A DNA stretch of 64,000 nucleotides from Lineus longissimus (taxonomy: Eukaryota > Nemertea > Pilidiophora > Heteronemertea > Lineidae): positions 2,071,001-2,135,000 of the forward strand of contig NC_088325.1 in NCBI RefSeq assembly GCF_910592395.1, read 5' to 3'. The notes beneath the pieces are model-generated. The model saw only the letters and a program-made list of their open reading frames with translations. It made no database searches and had not been told where the DNA came from. This document shows, in pieces, positions 21,500 to 31,425 of this stretch; the first letter of the stretch is position 1, and every line of letters starts with the position of its first letter. Both the position numbers and the translations under genes were made by a program.

Positions 21500-22460
21500 G
21501 TTCGTGGTCTCAGAAACCACATTATTGGAAGATGAGTCGTCTCGAGATTTGATCAGACTCTGTTCTCAGACTAAGAGAGAAAGACCATGCCCACCTCTAC
21601 CTCGACCATTGTTGCACCTCCTATAATGGTGTGTATGAGACCCTGTTGACATATTGCCACATGTACACCAGCATTCAAATCATCAAGGAATGGCTTGTTC
21701 CTCTGAAACCCATCATCTTTTGAAGATTAGTTGTCACCAGACGTGCCCAGACTCTGTCCTCGGCATAAGCTAGAATGACTTCCCACCTCTACCTTGACCA
21801 TTGATGGACCACCTGTAATAATGTGTATGTTACCATGTTGACTGATAGCTACAGCAGCCATCAAATCATCGATGAATAGCTATGTTCCCTGAAACCCATC
21901 ATCTTTTGAAGATTAGTCGTCTCCAGACATGCCAAGACTCGGTCCTCGGCATAAGCTAGAATGACTTCCCACCTCTACCTTGACCATTGATGGACCACCT
22001 GTAATAATGTGTATGTTACCATGTTACCATGTTGACTGATAGCTACAGCAGCAATCAAATCATCGATGAATAGCTACGTTCCCTGAAACTGCCATCATCT
22101 TTTGAAGATTAGTCATCTCCAGACGTGCCAAGACTCAGTCCTCAGAATAAGGTAGAATGACTTCCCACCTCTACCTTGACCATTGATGGACCACCTGTAA
22201 TAAAGTGTATGTATGTTGACTGAATGAGGTGGTTGAGAACCACAACCTATCACGAATACTAATACATATATCGATAAGACTCTGTAGAAAGAGGACAAGA
22301 GTTTACGTATGAGGACCAATGAGGTCAATGATCTCAACCTCCCTACTGCTCCAGCAGCATTCAAAACATCGACAAATAGCTGCGTTCTCAGAAACTGCCG
22401 TCATTGCTCTAAGATGAGTTGTCTTGAGACGTGCCCTGACTATGTCCTTGCCTCTCCACC
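21500..22460. repeat. About 190-bp tandem repeat, diverged at both edges
   Basis: 'catcttttgaagattagt' occurs at about 21715, 21900 and 22095, with 'gacttcccacctctaccttg' and 'tgatggaccacctgtaata' in each unit. Poorly conserved units precede (21500-21710) and follow (22310-22460), so the central three units are the young part. Confidence 0.88.
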
Positions 22461-23338
22461 TGTAATTGCGGCTGATAAGCCCATCGCCAGCACCCAGAAT
22501 CTACTCAGAAAAGATTCCCCGCGAATACACACATGGCAGCGTTAAATAATCCGTCTTACTCAGCAGTTACCAAGGTAACGCGAAAGCGCATCCCTGGCGC
22601 ATGGGAAGATGGTTTTCGTTTTCAATTTCCTGTGCGTTTATGTAGGATTCGCGTCTGCTGAGTTTACCTGGGTGTTTGATCAACTTCGAAGACGGAATAT
22701 TTACTGGTAGCACATGATTCTGATTGAAGAAGGGAAGGTGGGCATTTGTGGATGTTTTAAATTCGGCGTGTTTCCAGTTTCGTTCCATTTATTGATTTGA
22801 AAATTTACGGGATGTGGTCTGTTCTGTTGGATCTATTAACAACGCAGGATACTGACAGAAAGGTAGGTTTTGCTGAATTGCTCGGAGGTTTGAGCGTTTT
22901 GTAAAAGTTGAAGTTATGCGTGTTTTCAAGTTTGTTCCTTACGTTGATTTGAAGGTTTGCGGGTGAAGTCCGTTCGGCCAGATGTTTCGCTGCCAACTGC
23001 TACTGTGGTGGAACACGGTCTTGTTTCAACTTGTGCCAACTGTGACCCCGGTCATTTTGGTCATATGACTTGGCTACATCGTTGGCTGTGTGTTTACTGC
23101 CGATTTAACCGTTTCACTGCCAACTGCTGTAGCCCGTGTTGCAGAGAGCGATTGAGTTGCAAGAGAGGGGATAACAGAGATGGCTCAGGACTGTATTGCC
23201 TAAGGGATGTGGTCACACAGTTGAGACAGAAATGTCAAGTTTTAGGAGTCCGTGAGTGTGACTGTCAACTGTGTCTACGATGGAACAAGGCCTTGTTTCA
23301 CCTTGTGCCAACTGCAACCGGTGAAGTGAAGGCAAATA
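22461..23338. other. Unassigned sequence with old internal duplications
   Basis: Two diverged segments, 22753-22832 and 22897-22983, share 'tttgcgggtgaagtccgttc'-type sequence. A second pair at about 22985-23045 and 23255-23325 shares 'cttgtttca(a/c)cttgtgccaa'. A 230-codon frame starts at 22957 and runs into MITE-D, so it is composite and I do not call it a gene. Confidence 0.4.
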
Positions 23339-23633
23339 TTAACCCTCTTGCTGCGAGTGACGTGGATAGCAAGTCATGTACACAGCCCCATGACTTGCAA
23401 AAGACATGCTCGTGCCCCACTAGAATTTTGATTCACCAGCACTTGGACACACTCTGTAGCTGCCAAAAACACTTGGGGAGGAGCATTAGTTTCATCCTGA
23501 TAATACAGATGGCAACTATTTTGGATAGTTTCCACCATTCAGATAATAATAAGCTGTACTGTTCAGTATTGGTATCCAATGTCAGCACAAGATGGCGCTG
23601 GCTGAAAAATAGCCGCCGCAGCAAAAGGGTTAA
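23339..23633. mobile_element. MITE-D (piggyBac-like), 295 bp
   Basis: TTAACCCTCTTGCTGCGAGT on the left and the complement of 'gccgccgcagcaaaagggttaa' on the right form an imperfect inverted repeat with TTAA borders. Inside, 'catgtacacagccccatgac' and 'agatggcgctggctgaaaaa' match the shorter copy at 24231. TTAA duplication plus CCCT ends is the hallmark of piggyBac-type elements; the assignment is inference. Confidence 0.7.
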
Positions 23634-23880
23634 GGAAATTTTGTTGTGATGTTTAATATTGTTGTCGATTCCATTATGATACATTTCATGATGATAACGT
23701 GAGGCAATTAGTGAATATCATCCAAGGAAATGTTAGAACTCGAGTACGCCTAGCCCCAGAGTCATGTCTAAACTTTCCGATATGCCACTGGTCTTAGCAA
23801 TCTGACCTTTTCGCGGCGAAGTCAGACTTTTGATATCCGAGTGGGATTATTGCATGTCTCGTCATAACCAATATGGCTGT
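23634..23880. other. Unassigned sequence
   Basis: Nothing recognised between MITE-D and the tandemly duplicated block that carries MITE-C. Confidence 0.4.
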
Positions 23881-24125
23881 ATCTCTTTTATCTGGAGCAA
23901 AAGGCTTTTGGCCTTGAATGAGGACTAGCTGATTTAAAGGGACAATATAGGCAGCAGCTAGGCAGGCAGGATAAAGTTACTCGAAGTCGCCAATAGGGGT
24001 CTCTCACATTACTCTTTTATCTGGAGCAAAAGGCTTTTGGCCTTGAATGAGGACTAGCTGATTTAAAGGGACAATGTAGGCAGCAGCTAGGCAGGCAAGA
24101 TAAAGTTACACAAAGTCGCCAATAG
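23881..24125. repeat. About 122-bp tandem duplication that includes half of MITE-C
   Basis: 'tcttttatctggagcaaaag' with 'gccttgaatgaggactagct' occurs at 23883 and again at 24005, each followed by TTAAAGGGACAAT(A/G)TAGGCA, the left end of MITE-C. The first MITE-C is cut at 'gtctctcacatt' and the second continues. The duplication thus happened after MITE-C insertion. Confidence 0.88.
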
Positions 24126-24234
24126 GGGTCTCTCACATCTCACAGTACATTGAAATGATTCACGCTTTTATAAGGAATACATTTAGTATTATCCTACTGG
24201 CAAGGTAAATACCACATCCGAGTAGTCCCTTTAA
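24063..24234 (+). mobile_element. MITE-C, internally shortened, abutting MITE-D
   Basis: The left end TTAAAGGGACAATGTAGGCA and the body 'agtcgccaataggggtctct' are intact. The right half is shortened, but a 'gtagtccctttaa' tip remains at 24223-24234. Its terminal TTAA is also the first TTAA of the next element. Confidence 0.75.
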
Positions 24235-24354
24235 CCCTCTCGCTGCGGGTGACGTGTACACCACGTCTTGTACATGGTCCCATGTCGTGCAGGTGACGTG
24301 AAGAGCGCCGGGTGGCGCTCTGGCCGAAAATGGCTGCGGCAGCGAGCGGGTTAA
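24231..24354. mobile_element. MITE-D, short 124-bp copy with strong inverted ends
   Basis: TTAACCCTCTCGCTGCGGGT on the left pairs with the right end 'gctgcggcagcgagcgggttaa' (14 of 16 outer bases complementary). The element is GC-rich compared with its surroundings ('gagcgccgggtggcgctctg' is itself a hairpin). Confidence 0.75.
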
Positions 24355-24699
24355 ATACTGCACATCAGTGCGAACTGCATCAATCAAACTCCCTGGTCCA
24401 ACCGTAAATCTGCTCTAATCATTCCTTTCGCAAAACGTACATGTCCCAGTGGTACATCTATCACCAGCTCCTAATAAATGGGAACTAACCAGACAAGACT
24501 ATCGGATTGACTGGATTTTTTGTGGCCCCCAGTAGGGTATCTAGATCACGCTATTAGATCTCCGACCAAAAGGAAGACTGCTGCTGGTATGGGTGGAGAT
24601 GTCAGCGTTTTCTATGATGTTCTCAATTTTGTGTCATTCTACAGTATTCAGTCTCAGTGCAGCAATACATTTTCCAGTCTTCGTGATATATGTGGTCAT

Positions 24700-25115
24700 A
24701 GGAGCCTCATAGCCTAGTTTTTGACGCTGCTGGCTACTGAGCAATAGGGCCCGGGTTCGATTCCCGGGAGAACCCAGGATTGTATTTCTGGATGAACCGG
24801 CGTGGCTTTCAAGGAACAAATATTCCTGACTCTTCACAGTCCTTCGAATGAGACTTAAAATCGAGGTTCCTTGTTTCTGGTGTCTATGCCAGGGCAGGTT
24901 AAAGACCCCACTAAGTGAGAAACATGAGTAGCTTGCGTGGACTTTACCTCTGGCCAAAGTCGGATTCGCTAGGCCATTAAAATCAATTGGGTCCGAACCA
25001 TAGTGGCATGTAAAAATGTCATTTTGGGGGAGGAATACACAATGCGGATCATTCTCCAAAGCAGCGACAACATTCAAGCATAGTGTAGGACTACTATCAC
25101 TACTGTCCACTGCGC
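24700..25115 (+). mobile_element. SINE-1, the most complete copy (tRNA-headed)
   Basis: A tRNA-like polymerase III head is visible: an A-box-like 'tagcctagttt' at 24710-24720 and a perfect B box GGTTCGATTCC at 24754-24764. The body contains 'ggattgtatttctggatgaa', 'cttcgaatgagacttaaaat', 'gaggttccttg', 'ctaagtgagaaacatgagta' and 'gcttgcgtgg'. The distal part, 'tagtggcatgtaaaaatg' plus 'gaggaatac', matches copies at 50290 and 51500. It is a short interspersed element, transcribed by polymerase III and copied by a partner LINE. It encodes no protein. Confidence 0.85.
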
Positions 25116-25194
25116 TGGAGAATGAACGCGAGTTTGGATATCGTTTTCGAAATTCCTAGACTCAAATGTAAGCGACGCTCTGATTGGGCGTGCT

Positions 25195-25261
25195 TACTGC
25201 TGCGCTGACTACTTCACCAAATGAGGGCGAATATCTCCGGGGTTGTGTGCAGGGCTGGAGA
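25195..25261 (+). repeat. Dispersed repeat, left half (split by LINE)
   Basis: 'tacttcaccaaatgagggcg' through 'tgtgcagggctggagaagc' matches 42836-42886. The sequence that follows in that other copy ('acccccgatttcctcaggg') is found here only after the LINE tail, at about 25467 ('aacccctgatttcctcagga'). Confidence 0.7.
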
Positions 25262-25466
25262 AGCTCATTCTCGGCAGCTGCTCCAAGACTGTGGAATCAG
25301 CTGCCGACGAGCGTCCACCATGCCGATTCCATTGAAGGTTTCAAGTCCCTCCTGAAGGCCCACCTATTTGCAGCTGCCTACGGGAGGGATAGCGCCCCAG
25401 AATACTCTCCTGCGGAGTAATTGGGGCGCTATATAAATAATATGTATTGATTGATTGATTGATTGA
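25262..25466 (+). pseudogene. 5'-truncated LINE: ORF2 C-terminus plus 3' tail
   Basis: The frame reads SSFSAAAPRLWNQLP then a linker and FKSLLKAHLFAAAYG, ending at TAA 25418-25420. The (F)S.AAPRLWN.LP...FKS.LK.HLF pattern is the familiar C-terminus of reverse transcriptase ORF2 in CR1/L2/Rex-like non-LTR retrotransposons. The 3' UTR is very short: 'ggggcgctatataaataata', then 'tgt' and a (TTGA)n run to 25466. Everything upstream of the last ~52 codons is missing, as usual for incomplete reverse transcription. It cannot encode a working enzyme. Confidence 0.85.
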
Positions 25467-25749
25467 TAACCCCTGATTTCCTCAGGATGAGCCTCTCTGT
25501 GCGAGGAATAACTCGATGAAAGCTTGTAATAAAGCATCTCGACGTATTAGCTCAAGTTTGGTGTTAAATCCAATAACGTTTGGAAGTACCCCAATATTTT
25601 GTCAACAGAGGCTAAATGCACTTTGGCACATGTATTGATGGAGAGCATCTTCGAGTCCACTTCTCTTGCTCATGGCTAGGAGGAAAGTCTTACAAGTGAA
25701 AAATCAATGGACTTTGTGTGGTTAGGAGATGTATTGGACCATTAAGCAC
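25467..25749. other. Dispersed repeat remnant then unassigned sequence
   Basis: The first ~35 bp continue the host repeat interrupted by the LINE. The remainder has no recognised feature. Confidence 0.4.
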
Positions 25750-26018
25750 TCACATTGACTGACTCTTATCATGTGGCTCTTTCAAATTGATGGCCAAAGT
25801 TCTCTTGATGACGAAGTTGCCAGTTTTGTTCAAGGCCCCATGAGTGTGCCTTGTTCCTGGAGAAATCACCTCCAAGTGCAGAGCGAATGCTGAAGGAGAA
25901 GTTCTTTGTCTAACCCTACCAAAAGCTCTTGAGGCATTTGTCGGGGATTCTGCAATCAAGCCAAAATTTGTATCACAGTCTGTTTGCATCTTTGTCTTCT
26001 GATCGCCTGCTGATGGTC
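25750..26018 (-). CDS. Weak candidate internal exon, unknown protein
   Basis: On the minus strand an open frame runs for about 89 codons, from just after a TAA near 26020 down to 25750. Near its end lies 'caat' followed by GTGAGTGC, a good 5' splice-site match, at about 25757. An upstream 'gaccatcag' could serve as acceptor, but it lacks a pyrimidine tract. The peptide has mixed composition (for example ALHLEVISPGT) and is not a repeat translation. I recognise no domain. It may equally be chance. Confidence 0.15.
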
Positions 26019-27276
26019 TTTAGATTCTTGCCGAATTCCAAGATCTCTCAAAAATGGCAATTTGCCGACTCATTTGGCCAGCATGGATAGCCAGGGATTA
26101 TAGTGATTGGGGTCACTGAGGGGGTCGAATTAAAAATTACAGCTCGAGCTTGCGACTGTGGTCTCTAATCCATCGTCCCTTGGATGTGCAGATGTCTTTG
26201 AAAACAGTTGCTGGAGTTATAATTGCTGGCGGGAAATGGCTGGGATTATGATTTGAGAGTTGCCACTTTAACAGTGTATTTAAATGGGGTTGGCGCTACC
26301 CCTTGGGTGTCCTAACAAAGTGGAAATGCCCCAGCCGCCAATCGTCATCAATGGGTTTATGGTTGTTACTTTTTGCCTGTTGATGATTAGGCTTCTTTTA
26401 TAACTTAAGGGTTGACCATAGGCACCATAATTTTGGCTAGAGCTTGAAATCTTAAAGCAATGACAACTCCTTTTAAATGAAGAGCATATCAGTTTCAAGG
26501 GTGGGAAGCTGTTGTCTGGAAAACAAGGAACTGACTCCCGACCTTGAAATTGGCATTCACTTCGTTTTGGAAGAGCTCTCATTGCTTTAGGATTTCTAGT
26601 TACAGCCAAAAAGGTGGTGCCTTTGGTCAACCGTTAAATGTCTCTTCGAGGTTGTATGATGGCATGAAATGGCGTGGATTAACTTGACAAGGGTCATTGG
26701 TTGGGTCAGTTTGAAATCATAGCACCTGGGCCCGATGCTGAGAGGGAGGGGCAGTGAGGCAAAGATTGAACCCCTGGAGGTCCGAGAGACAAGATGGGCC
26801 AATTATGATTGCATCCTTTCTATGAGAAGGAAAGTGTCTTGGATTAGTTTATATCGAAAACCTAGAATTTGCAAAGGGATGGTCTAGCGCTTGAAGCGAA
26901 GGTAGACGACTACTTGTGTACACCTGATGTGTACATCTGCGCATCAGTTTATAGTTTGCTCAGGCCAAGTTGGGCTGGTACTGAAAAGATGGATTTGGGT
27001 CCAGACCACTGATGAAGAATTGGAACCCATTCAAGGCCCCGAGATTGGGACATTGTCGTGATAAATCTCTGGGGATTTTCTATGATCTCTTGGTGTTGTT
27101 TGGACAATGGCCGAGTTGCTTCAACGATTGAGATTGTTATCACAATTGAGAGATGATCTCGGACAAGTGTCTTGTGGCTCTTTCTCGTGAGATCGTTGGG
27201 GTCGCTGGTCAGGGGCGGAGGTCAAGGTAGCTGGGTGCATCAGAGGTGACTGGTGCGTATGGAGCATCCTGTATGT
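26019..27276. other. Unassigned intergenic sequence
   Basis: About 1.3 kb without recognised repeats, element ends or exons. Frames up to 116 codons occur on the minus strand but show no domain or splice context. Confidence 0.4.
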
Positions 27277-27514
27277 TTAAAGGCCCATGCCGTTTGTTAA
27301 ATATTTGAAATTTGTGATTGAATTTGAAGTTTTCAAATTCGGTTGATACATACCGCATATAAATTTCAACAGTGCTCTTCTGTAGACAGATGCACAAATA
27401 CTATAAATACCAAGTTTCAGCAAATTTGCATGCATAATAACTGCACTACGGCATTGTGTATAACTGCATTTCTATTTTCCTGGACCACCAGTTATGACAA
27501 ATGGCGTACCCCTT
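27277..27514 (+). mobile_element. MITE-B, full-length (about 238 bp)
   Basis: The left end TTAAAGGCCCATGCCGTTTG and the complement of the right end (ACAAGGGGTACGCCATTTGT) form the inverted repeat. Internal blocks 'tttgaaatttgtgattgaat', 'ataccaagtttcagcaaatt' and 'tcctggaccaccagttatga' are intact. The right TTAA has mutated to TTGTA. Confidence 0.88.
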
Positions 27515-28019
27515 GTAGGTATGTACCGGTTTGAGAACCCAGTGTGTGGAGATTTATAATGAGCCGTTGTGGTGGGTATAATGAAAAGTCCCCCAATTTG
27601 ATTTTAGGAAATAATTGTCGGATGCTTGGCTGGCCTGGTGTCTTCTGGACTTATCAGGGTGGCCATGGGACTGCCATTTTATGGCTTGAATAAGGAGATA
27701 AGAAGGGGTGGACATTGATGATTAGGTACCATATAATTTGCAAGATGATCCCCTTATGATCCCATCAAATCATGGATAGTTGCTGCAGCTGTCCAAGGTC
27801 AGAGTTGTCCAATGTTTGCCAGATTTTCAGGGTGGCCTGGTCCTTCTAATAAAGCATTCATGATGCTCTTTTCTGAGGTTCATGAGCCATGAAAGTGGGC
27901 GGGAATCATGTTTCTGTCTCTGAGTCGCGTTCATGGTCATGATGGTATCAGGATGGTGGTCCAGTCATCGCATTGCATCCCTCAGGGACCTTGCAAGTTG
28001 CCTGGGAAGTGTGTTCTAA
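27515..28019. other. Unassigned intergenic sequence
   Basis: No repeat or gene recognised. Confidence 0.4.
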
Positions 28020-28620
28020 TCAGTTTATCAAGTCAGTGTGATATGTGAAAAACTTGCGTAGAAACGAAAAATCATAAGTTGAAATATTGAGTTGAGAGCT
28101 GAGCATCAATTAGGACATAGTAGCTCTATAAACAACATTGGGGATTGTAATATAAGTAGGAGGAAACTGGAGACCCCGGAGGAAAGCTGTGCTGTTGAAG
28201 AGTGTCGCCCTCTCTGTCACATGAGTTTGCTGAGACTGACCGGGAATCGAACCTGGGACCTCAGAGGTGACAGGACGGATGTTTTCACTGTGCCAGTCTG
28301 ACAGCCCAAACTCATAAGTGAGTTGGGTGTCAATGCAATTGTGGAACTTGCAAATTTATTTTGAATCTGGTTGAAACAGTGAGCATTGTTGTGATATGTG
28401 AGAAACGTTCATAGAAAGGTAAACACATAATTGAGTTTGGTGTCCATGCCTCTGGTCTCCTGTGTGGGAACAGATTCATGCCAGTTGGCTTTGAAAATGG
28501 TGGACCTTGCAAATTGGTTTTACAACTGGTTGAAACAGTGAGAAAAGTTGTGATATGTGGAAGACTTGTGTAGAAACACGATAGCATTAGTGAGTTTGGT
28601 GTCCTTGCATGGCCATTTTG
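28020..28620. repeat. About 160-bp old tandem repeat, one unit split by SINE-2
   Basis: 'gtgatatgtg' with 'aaacttg(c/t)gtagaaac', then 'agtgagtt(t/g)gg(t)gtc', recurs at about 28038, 28388 and 28549. 'ttgaa(a)cagtgag' precedes the later copies. The first unit is interrupted at 'tcataagt' by SINE-2 (28080-28311). Confidence 0.75.
28080..28311 (-). mobile_element. SINE-2 with 8-bp target duplication
   Basis: The tRNA-like head is on the right. The reverse-complement B box GGAATCGAACC lies at 28243-28253. The body, read on the minus strand, includes 'tttcctccggggtctccagt', 'ttcctcctacttatattaca' and 'ttgtttatagagct', shared with the plus-strand copy at 58750. TCATAAGT stands on both sides (28072-28079 and 28312-28319), as expected for target-primed insertion. 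Confidence 0.85.
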
Positions 28621-29349
28621 TGACCCTCACGGCAAAATCGGGACCATGTTGCTCTTAGCACCCTAGTTTTGCTGTGGCGAGTCAACTATGTCAGTGTAAG
28701 AGGAATTTCGGCTACTTGGAATGAAACCAAAAGTCATTCCACCCTGTCTTGTTATCAAAGTGTGTTCATGCAATATACTGGACATGTACACATTTATTGC
28801 CAGTGTTCGGCGGCGTCAATTTCGCTGGAGTGATATTTGATGAGCAAGGTTTGTTCGAAAATTGAGGGATATCCATGGTAACGATCAGATCTGAGGGTAC
28901 AAAGGGGCGAAGCTGATTATTAGCTCTGACATCCTTGTTATTAACTCGAGGGTCAGGGGTGGCGATGTTCATATTGGCGATGTGTTGGGTGTCTGGGCGG
29001 GCAGATGGGAACAAAGTGGGGAAAACCTTTACATTGCCCCATCTCTCCATCTTGCTATCATCTTGCAACCAATACAAAGCACTCTACCTTTGTCTAGTTG
29101 TATTGCGTAGTTGCCGGCCTGATTGTAATTACCCACCGTGATTCACGAGAGGAAGGGGAAGTCATTACCTGATGTTGTAACTCATTCCGTGTGCAGTTGT
29201 CACACCTGGGTCGACCCTGCGGGTCAGGTTGCATTATTGTATGAATCATACAATATCAGAGAGCAGCCATGCCTTCAAATTGGTTTAATTTGGACATTTC
29301 CTGTTTCTCACATACCCAATGATGCACTGACTGGTTCACCAATAGAGGA
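28621..29349. other. Unassigned intergenic sequence
   Basis: Frames of up to 103 codons on the minus strand have no recognisable domain. No element ends are seen. Confidence 0.4.
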
Positions 29350-29885
29350 AGTGTTGTGGTGTGTTGAAGTGCTGTGGTGTGTCGAAATGCTGTGTGGTGT
29401 GTCAAAGTGCTGAGGTGTGTCAAGTGCTGTGATGTGTCTAAGTGCTGTGGTGTGATGTGTCAAAATGATGTGGTGTGTTGAAGTGCCGTGGTGGTATCAA
29501 AGTGCTGTGATGGTGTCAAAGTGCTGTGATGGTGTCAAAGTGCTGTGATGGTGTCAAAGTGCTGTGATGGTGTCAAAGTGCTGTGATGGTGTCAAAGTGC
29601 TGTGATGGTGTCAAAGTGCTGTGATGGTGTCAAAGTGATGTGATGGTGTCAAAGTGATGTGATGGTGTCAAAGTGCTGTGCTGTATCGAAATGCTTTTGT
29701 GTGTTGAAGTGCTGTTGTATGTCAAAGTGCTGTATTTTGTCAAAGTGCTTTGATGTGTCAAAGTGTTGTGGTGTGTCAAAGTGCTGTGGTGTGTCGAAAT
29801 GCTGTGGTGTGTTGAAGTGCTGAGGTGTGTTGAAGTGCTGTGGTGCGTTAAAATGCTTCTGTGTTTCGACATGCTTTGGTGTGTT
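29350..29885. repeat. 19-bp minisatellite
   Basis: Unit GTGCTGTGATGGTGTCAAA, with eight near-identical copies in the centre (about 29505-29665). Diverged 17- to 21-bp variants on both sides ('gtgctgtggtgtgtcgaaat') spread it over about 535 bp. The minus-strand Ser/Thr/His-rich frame is a translation of this array. Confidence 0.9.
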
Positions 29886-30344
29886 GTTGTGTATTACAAT
29901 AGCCTCAATGAGGAAATATGACTTTACCTCTTAGTCTAAAGTATCACCAGATAAAGGCATTTTCAATTCATTGATTCACCACTAACCGATCAGAGTCGCC
30001 GACATATCTCGGTTAGGCTTCAATGCGAATTCCCAAATCCCGGGATATCACAAATATCCCAGACATTACGAAGATCCGCTCTCAAAAGCTGCCAGGATCA
30101 TCCTAGTACAAGCACATCAGCTATAATAAACAACCCTTCTTGCAGATAATATCGAAATCACACTGTGGGGAATTTCTTATCCCGTTTCGACGCCAAACTA
30201 ATGCCGACTTCGTCGCTGGAAGCCACGGGTTTTTGCCAAAGTAGCAAATGGTTCTGTCATGTCGATTTCTTTTCGATGTCAAATGTGATCTGAATCTAGT
30301 TTTGAAATATGTTTTGATGGCAATGTTTCAAAGTTTCCACTTGA
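29886..30344. other. Unassigned intergenic sequence
   Basis: Nothing recognised. Confidence 0.4.
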
Positions 30345-30548
30345 GCACCCCGTGAAGTGGTTATTTGGAGGTTTGAAAATAAGCCTTGCATTAGCGTCAC
30401 ATGGCATCATGCGAACCTCATTTCGAAAAAGGAAAGAGTTTTGAATTTTGAAAATGAGCCGCACGTCAACGTCACGTGACATCATTGCAGGAAAATTTTC
30501 GAAAAAGGAAGGAGTTTGGAGTTTTGAAAATTGGCCTCGCATCAAAAT
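30345..30548. repeat. About 80-bp tandem repeat, three units
   Basis: 'ggaggtttgaaaataagcct', 'gaattttgaaaatgagccgc' and 'ggagttttgaaaattggcct' each begin a unit. 'cgtcacatggcatcat' and 'cgtcacgtgacatcat' follow, and 'tttcgaaaaaggaa' links the units. CACGTGAC contains a perfect E-box-like CACGTG, but a single site carries little weight. Confidence 0.75.
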
Positions 30549-30949
30549 TGCCATTTCCTTCTCTGCCTCGATAGTTTACTACTAAAAAGTTGACAGCATT
30601 GGCCTACTTTTCCAAAATGCAGTCGCCAAACAAATTGATTAATTAGGACAATTAATTCTGAATGCGAGCCGGAAATTTGCACCAGTAATTACCAAGTCTT
30701 GGATAATGAGAAAAGTTAGTAATTTGAAACAAACAAAAATGCTCCGCTGAACTCTAAGTTGTGCCAGCAACAAATTAATGGAGGCTAATTTAACACAAAC
30801 TCTTTTGTTAGTCATGCTGTGTAGTTCGTTGCAATTTTGGACACTTTTTCGCAGAAAATGTTTATTATTTAGTACGATAGGATTTCCTACTATTCAGTAC
30901 AATGAATCTTACTTTAGTTCTGGCGGGAGCATTGTTTGTCAAAACATAG
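30549..30949. other. Unassigned intergenic sequence
   Basis: Nothing recognised. Confidence 0.4.
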
Positions 30950-31425
30950 GTCGCAGTAAATAGCAGGTCACAGTAAATTACAGGTCGTAGCAAATAGCAG
31001 ATCATAGCAAATAGCAGGTCGTAGCAAATAGCAGGTCACAGCAAGTAGCAGGTCGTAGCAAGTAGCAGGTCGCAGCAAATAGCAGGTCGCAGCAAAAAGC
31101 AGGTCACAGCAAATAGCAGGTCGCACAAAATAGCAGGTTGTAGCAAATAGCAGGTCGCAGCAAATAACAGGTCGCAGCAAATAGCAGGCCGCAGCAAATA
31201 GCAGGCCGCAGCAAATAGCAGGCCGCAGCAAATAGCAGGCCGCAGCAAATAGCAGGCCGCAGCAAATAGCAGGCCGCAGCAAATAGCAGGCCGCAGCAAA
31301 TAGCAGGTCGCAGCAAAAAGCAGGTCGCAGCAAATAGCAGGTCATAGCAAATCACAGGTCACAGCAAAAAGCAGGTCATAGCAAATAGCAGGTCGTAGCA
31401 AATAGCAGGTCGTAGCAATTAAAAT
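30950..31425. repeat. 17-bp minisatellite, about 28 copies
   Basis: The unit is GGCCGCAGCAAATAGCA or GGTCGTAGCAAATAGCA. Starts at 31204, 31221 and 31238 fix the 17-bp period. The GGCCGCA variant occupies the centre (31187-31303) and GGTCGTA/GGTCACA variants the edges, a pattern of expansion from the middle. Because three units make 51 bp, all three minus-strand frames stay open with a 17-residue Leu/Cys/Ala-rich repeat. Confidence 0.95.

Noticed and set aside
22957-23649. Open plus-strand frame of 230 codons, Cys-rich
   Set aside because: Its last ~100 codons lie in MITE-D and the first part contains an internal duplication of non-coding-looking sequence. No domain and no splice or start context. 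Its cysteine spacing follows the duplicated phrases.
30968-31355. Leu/Cys/Ala-rich membrane-protein-like frames
   Set aside because: Three units of the 17-bp repeat make 17 codons, so all three minus-strand frames are open and hydrophobic. They are not a transporter or channel.
29340-31425. CRISPR-like arrays
   Set aside because: The 19-bp and 17-bp repeats are contiguous with no unique spacers, there are no cas-like genes, and the rest of the window is animal-like.
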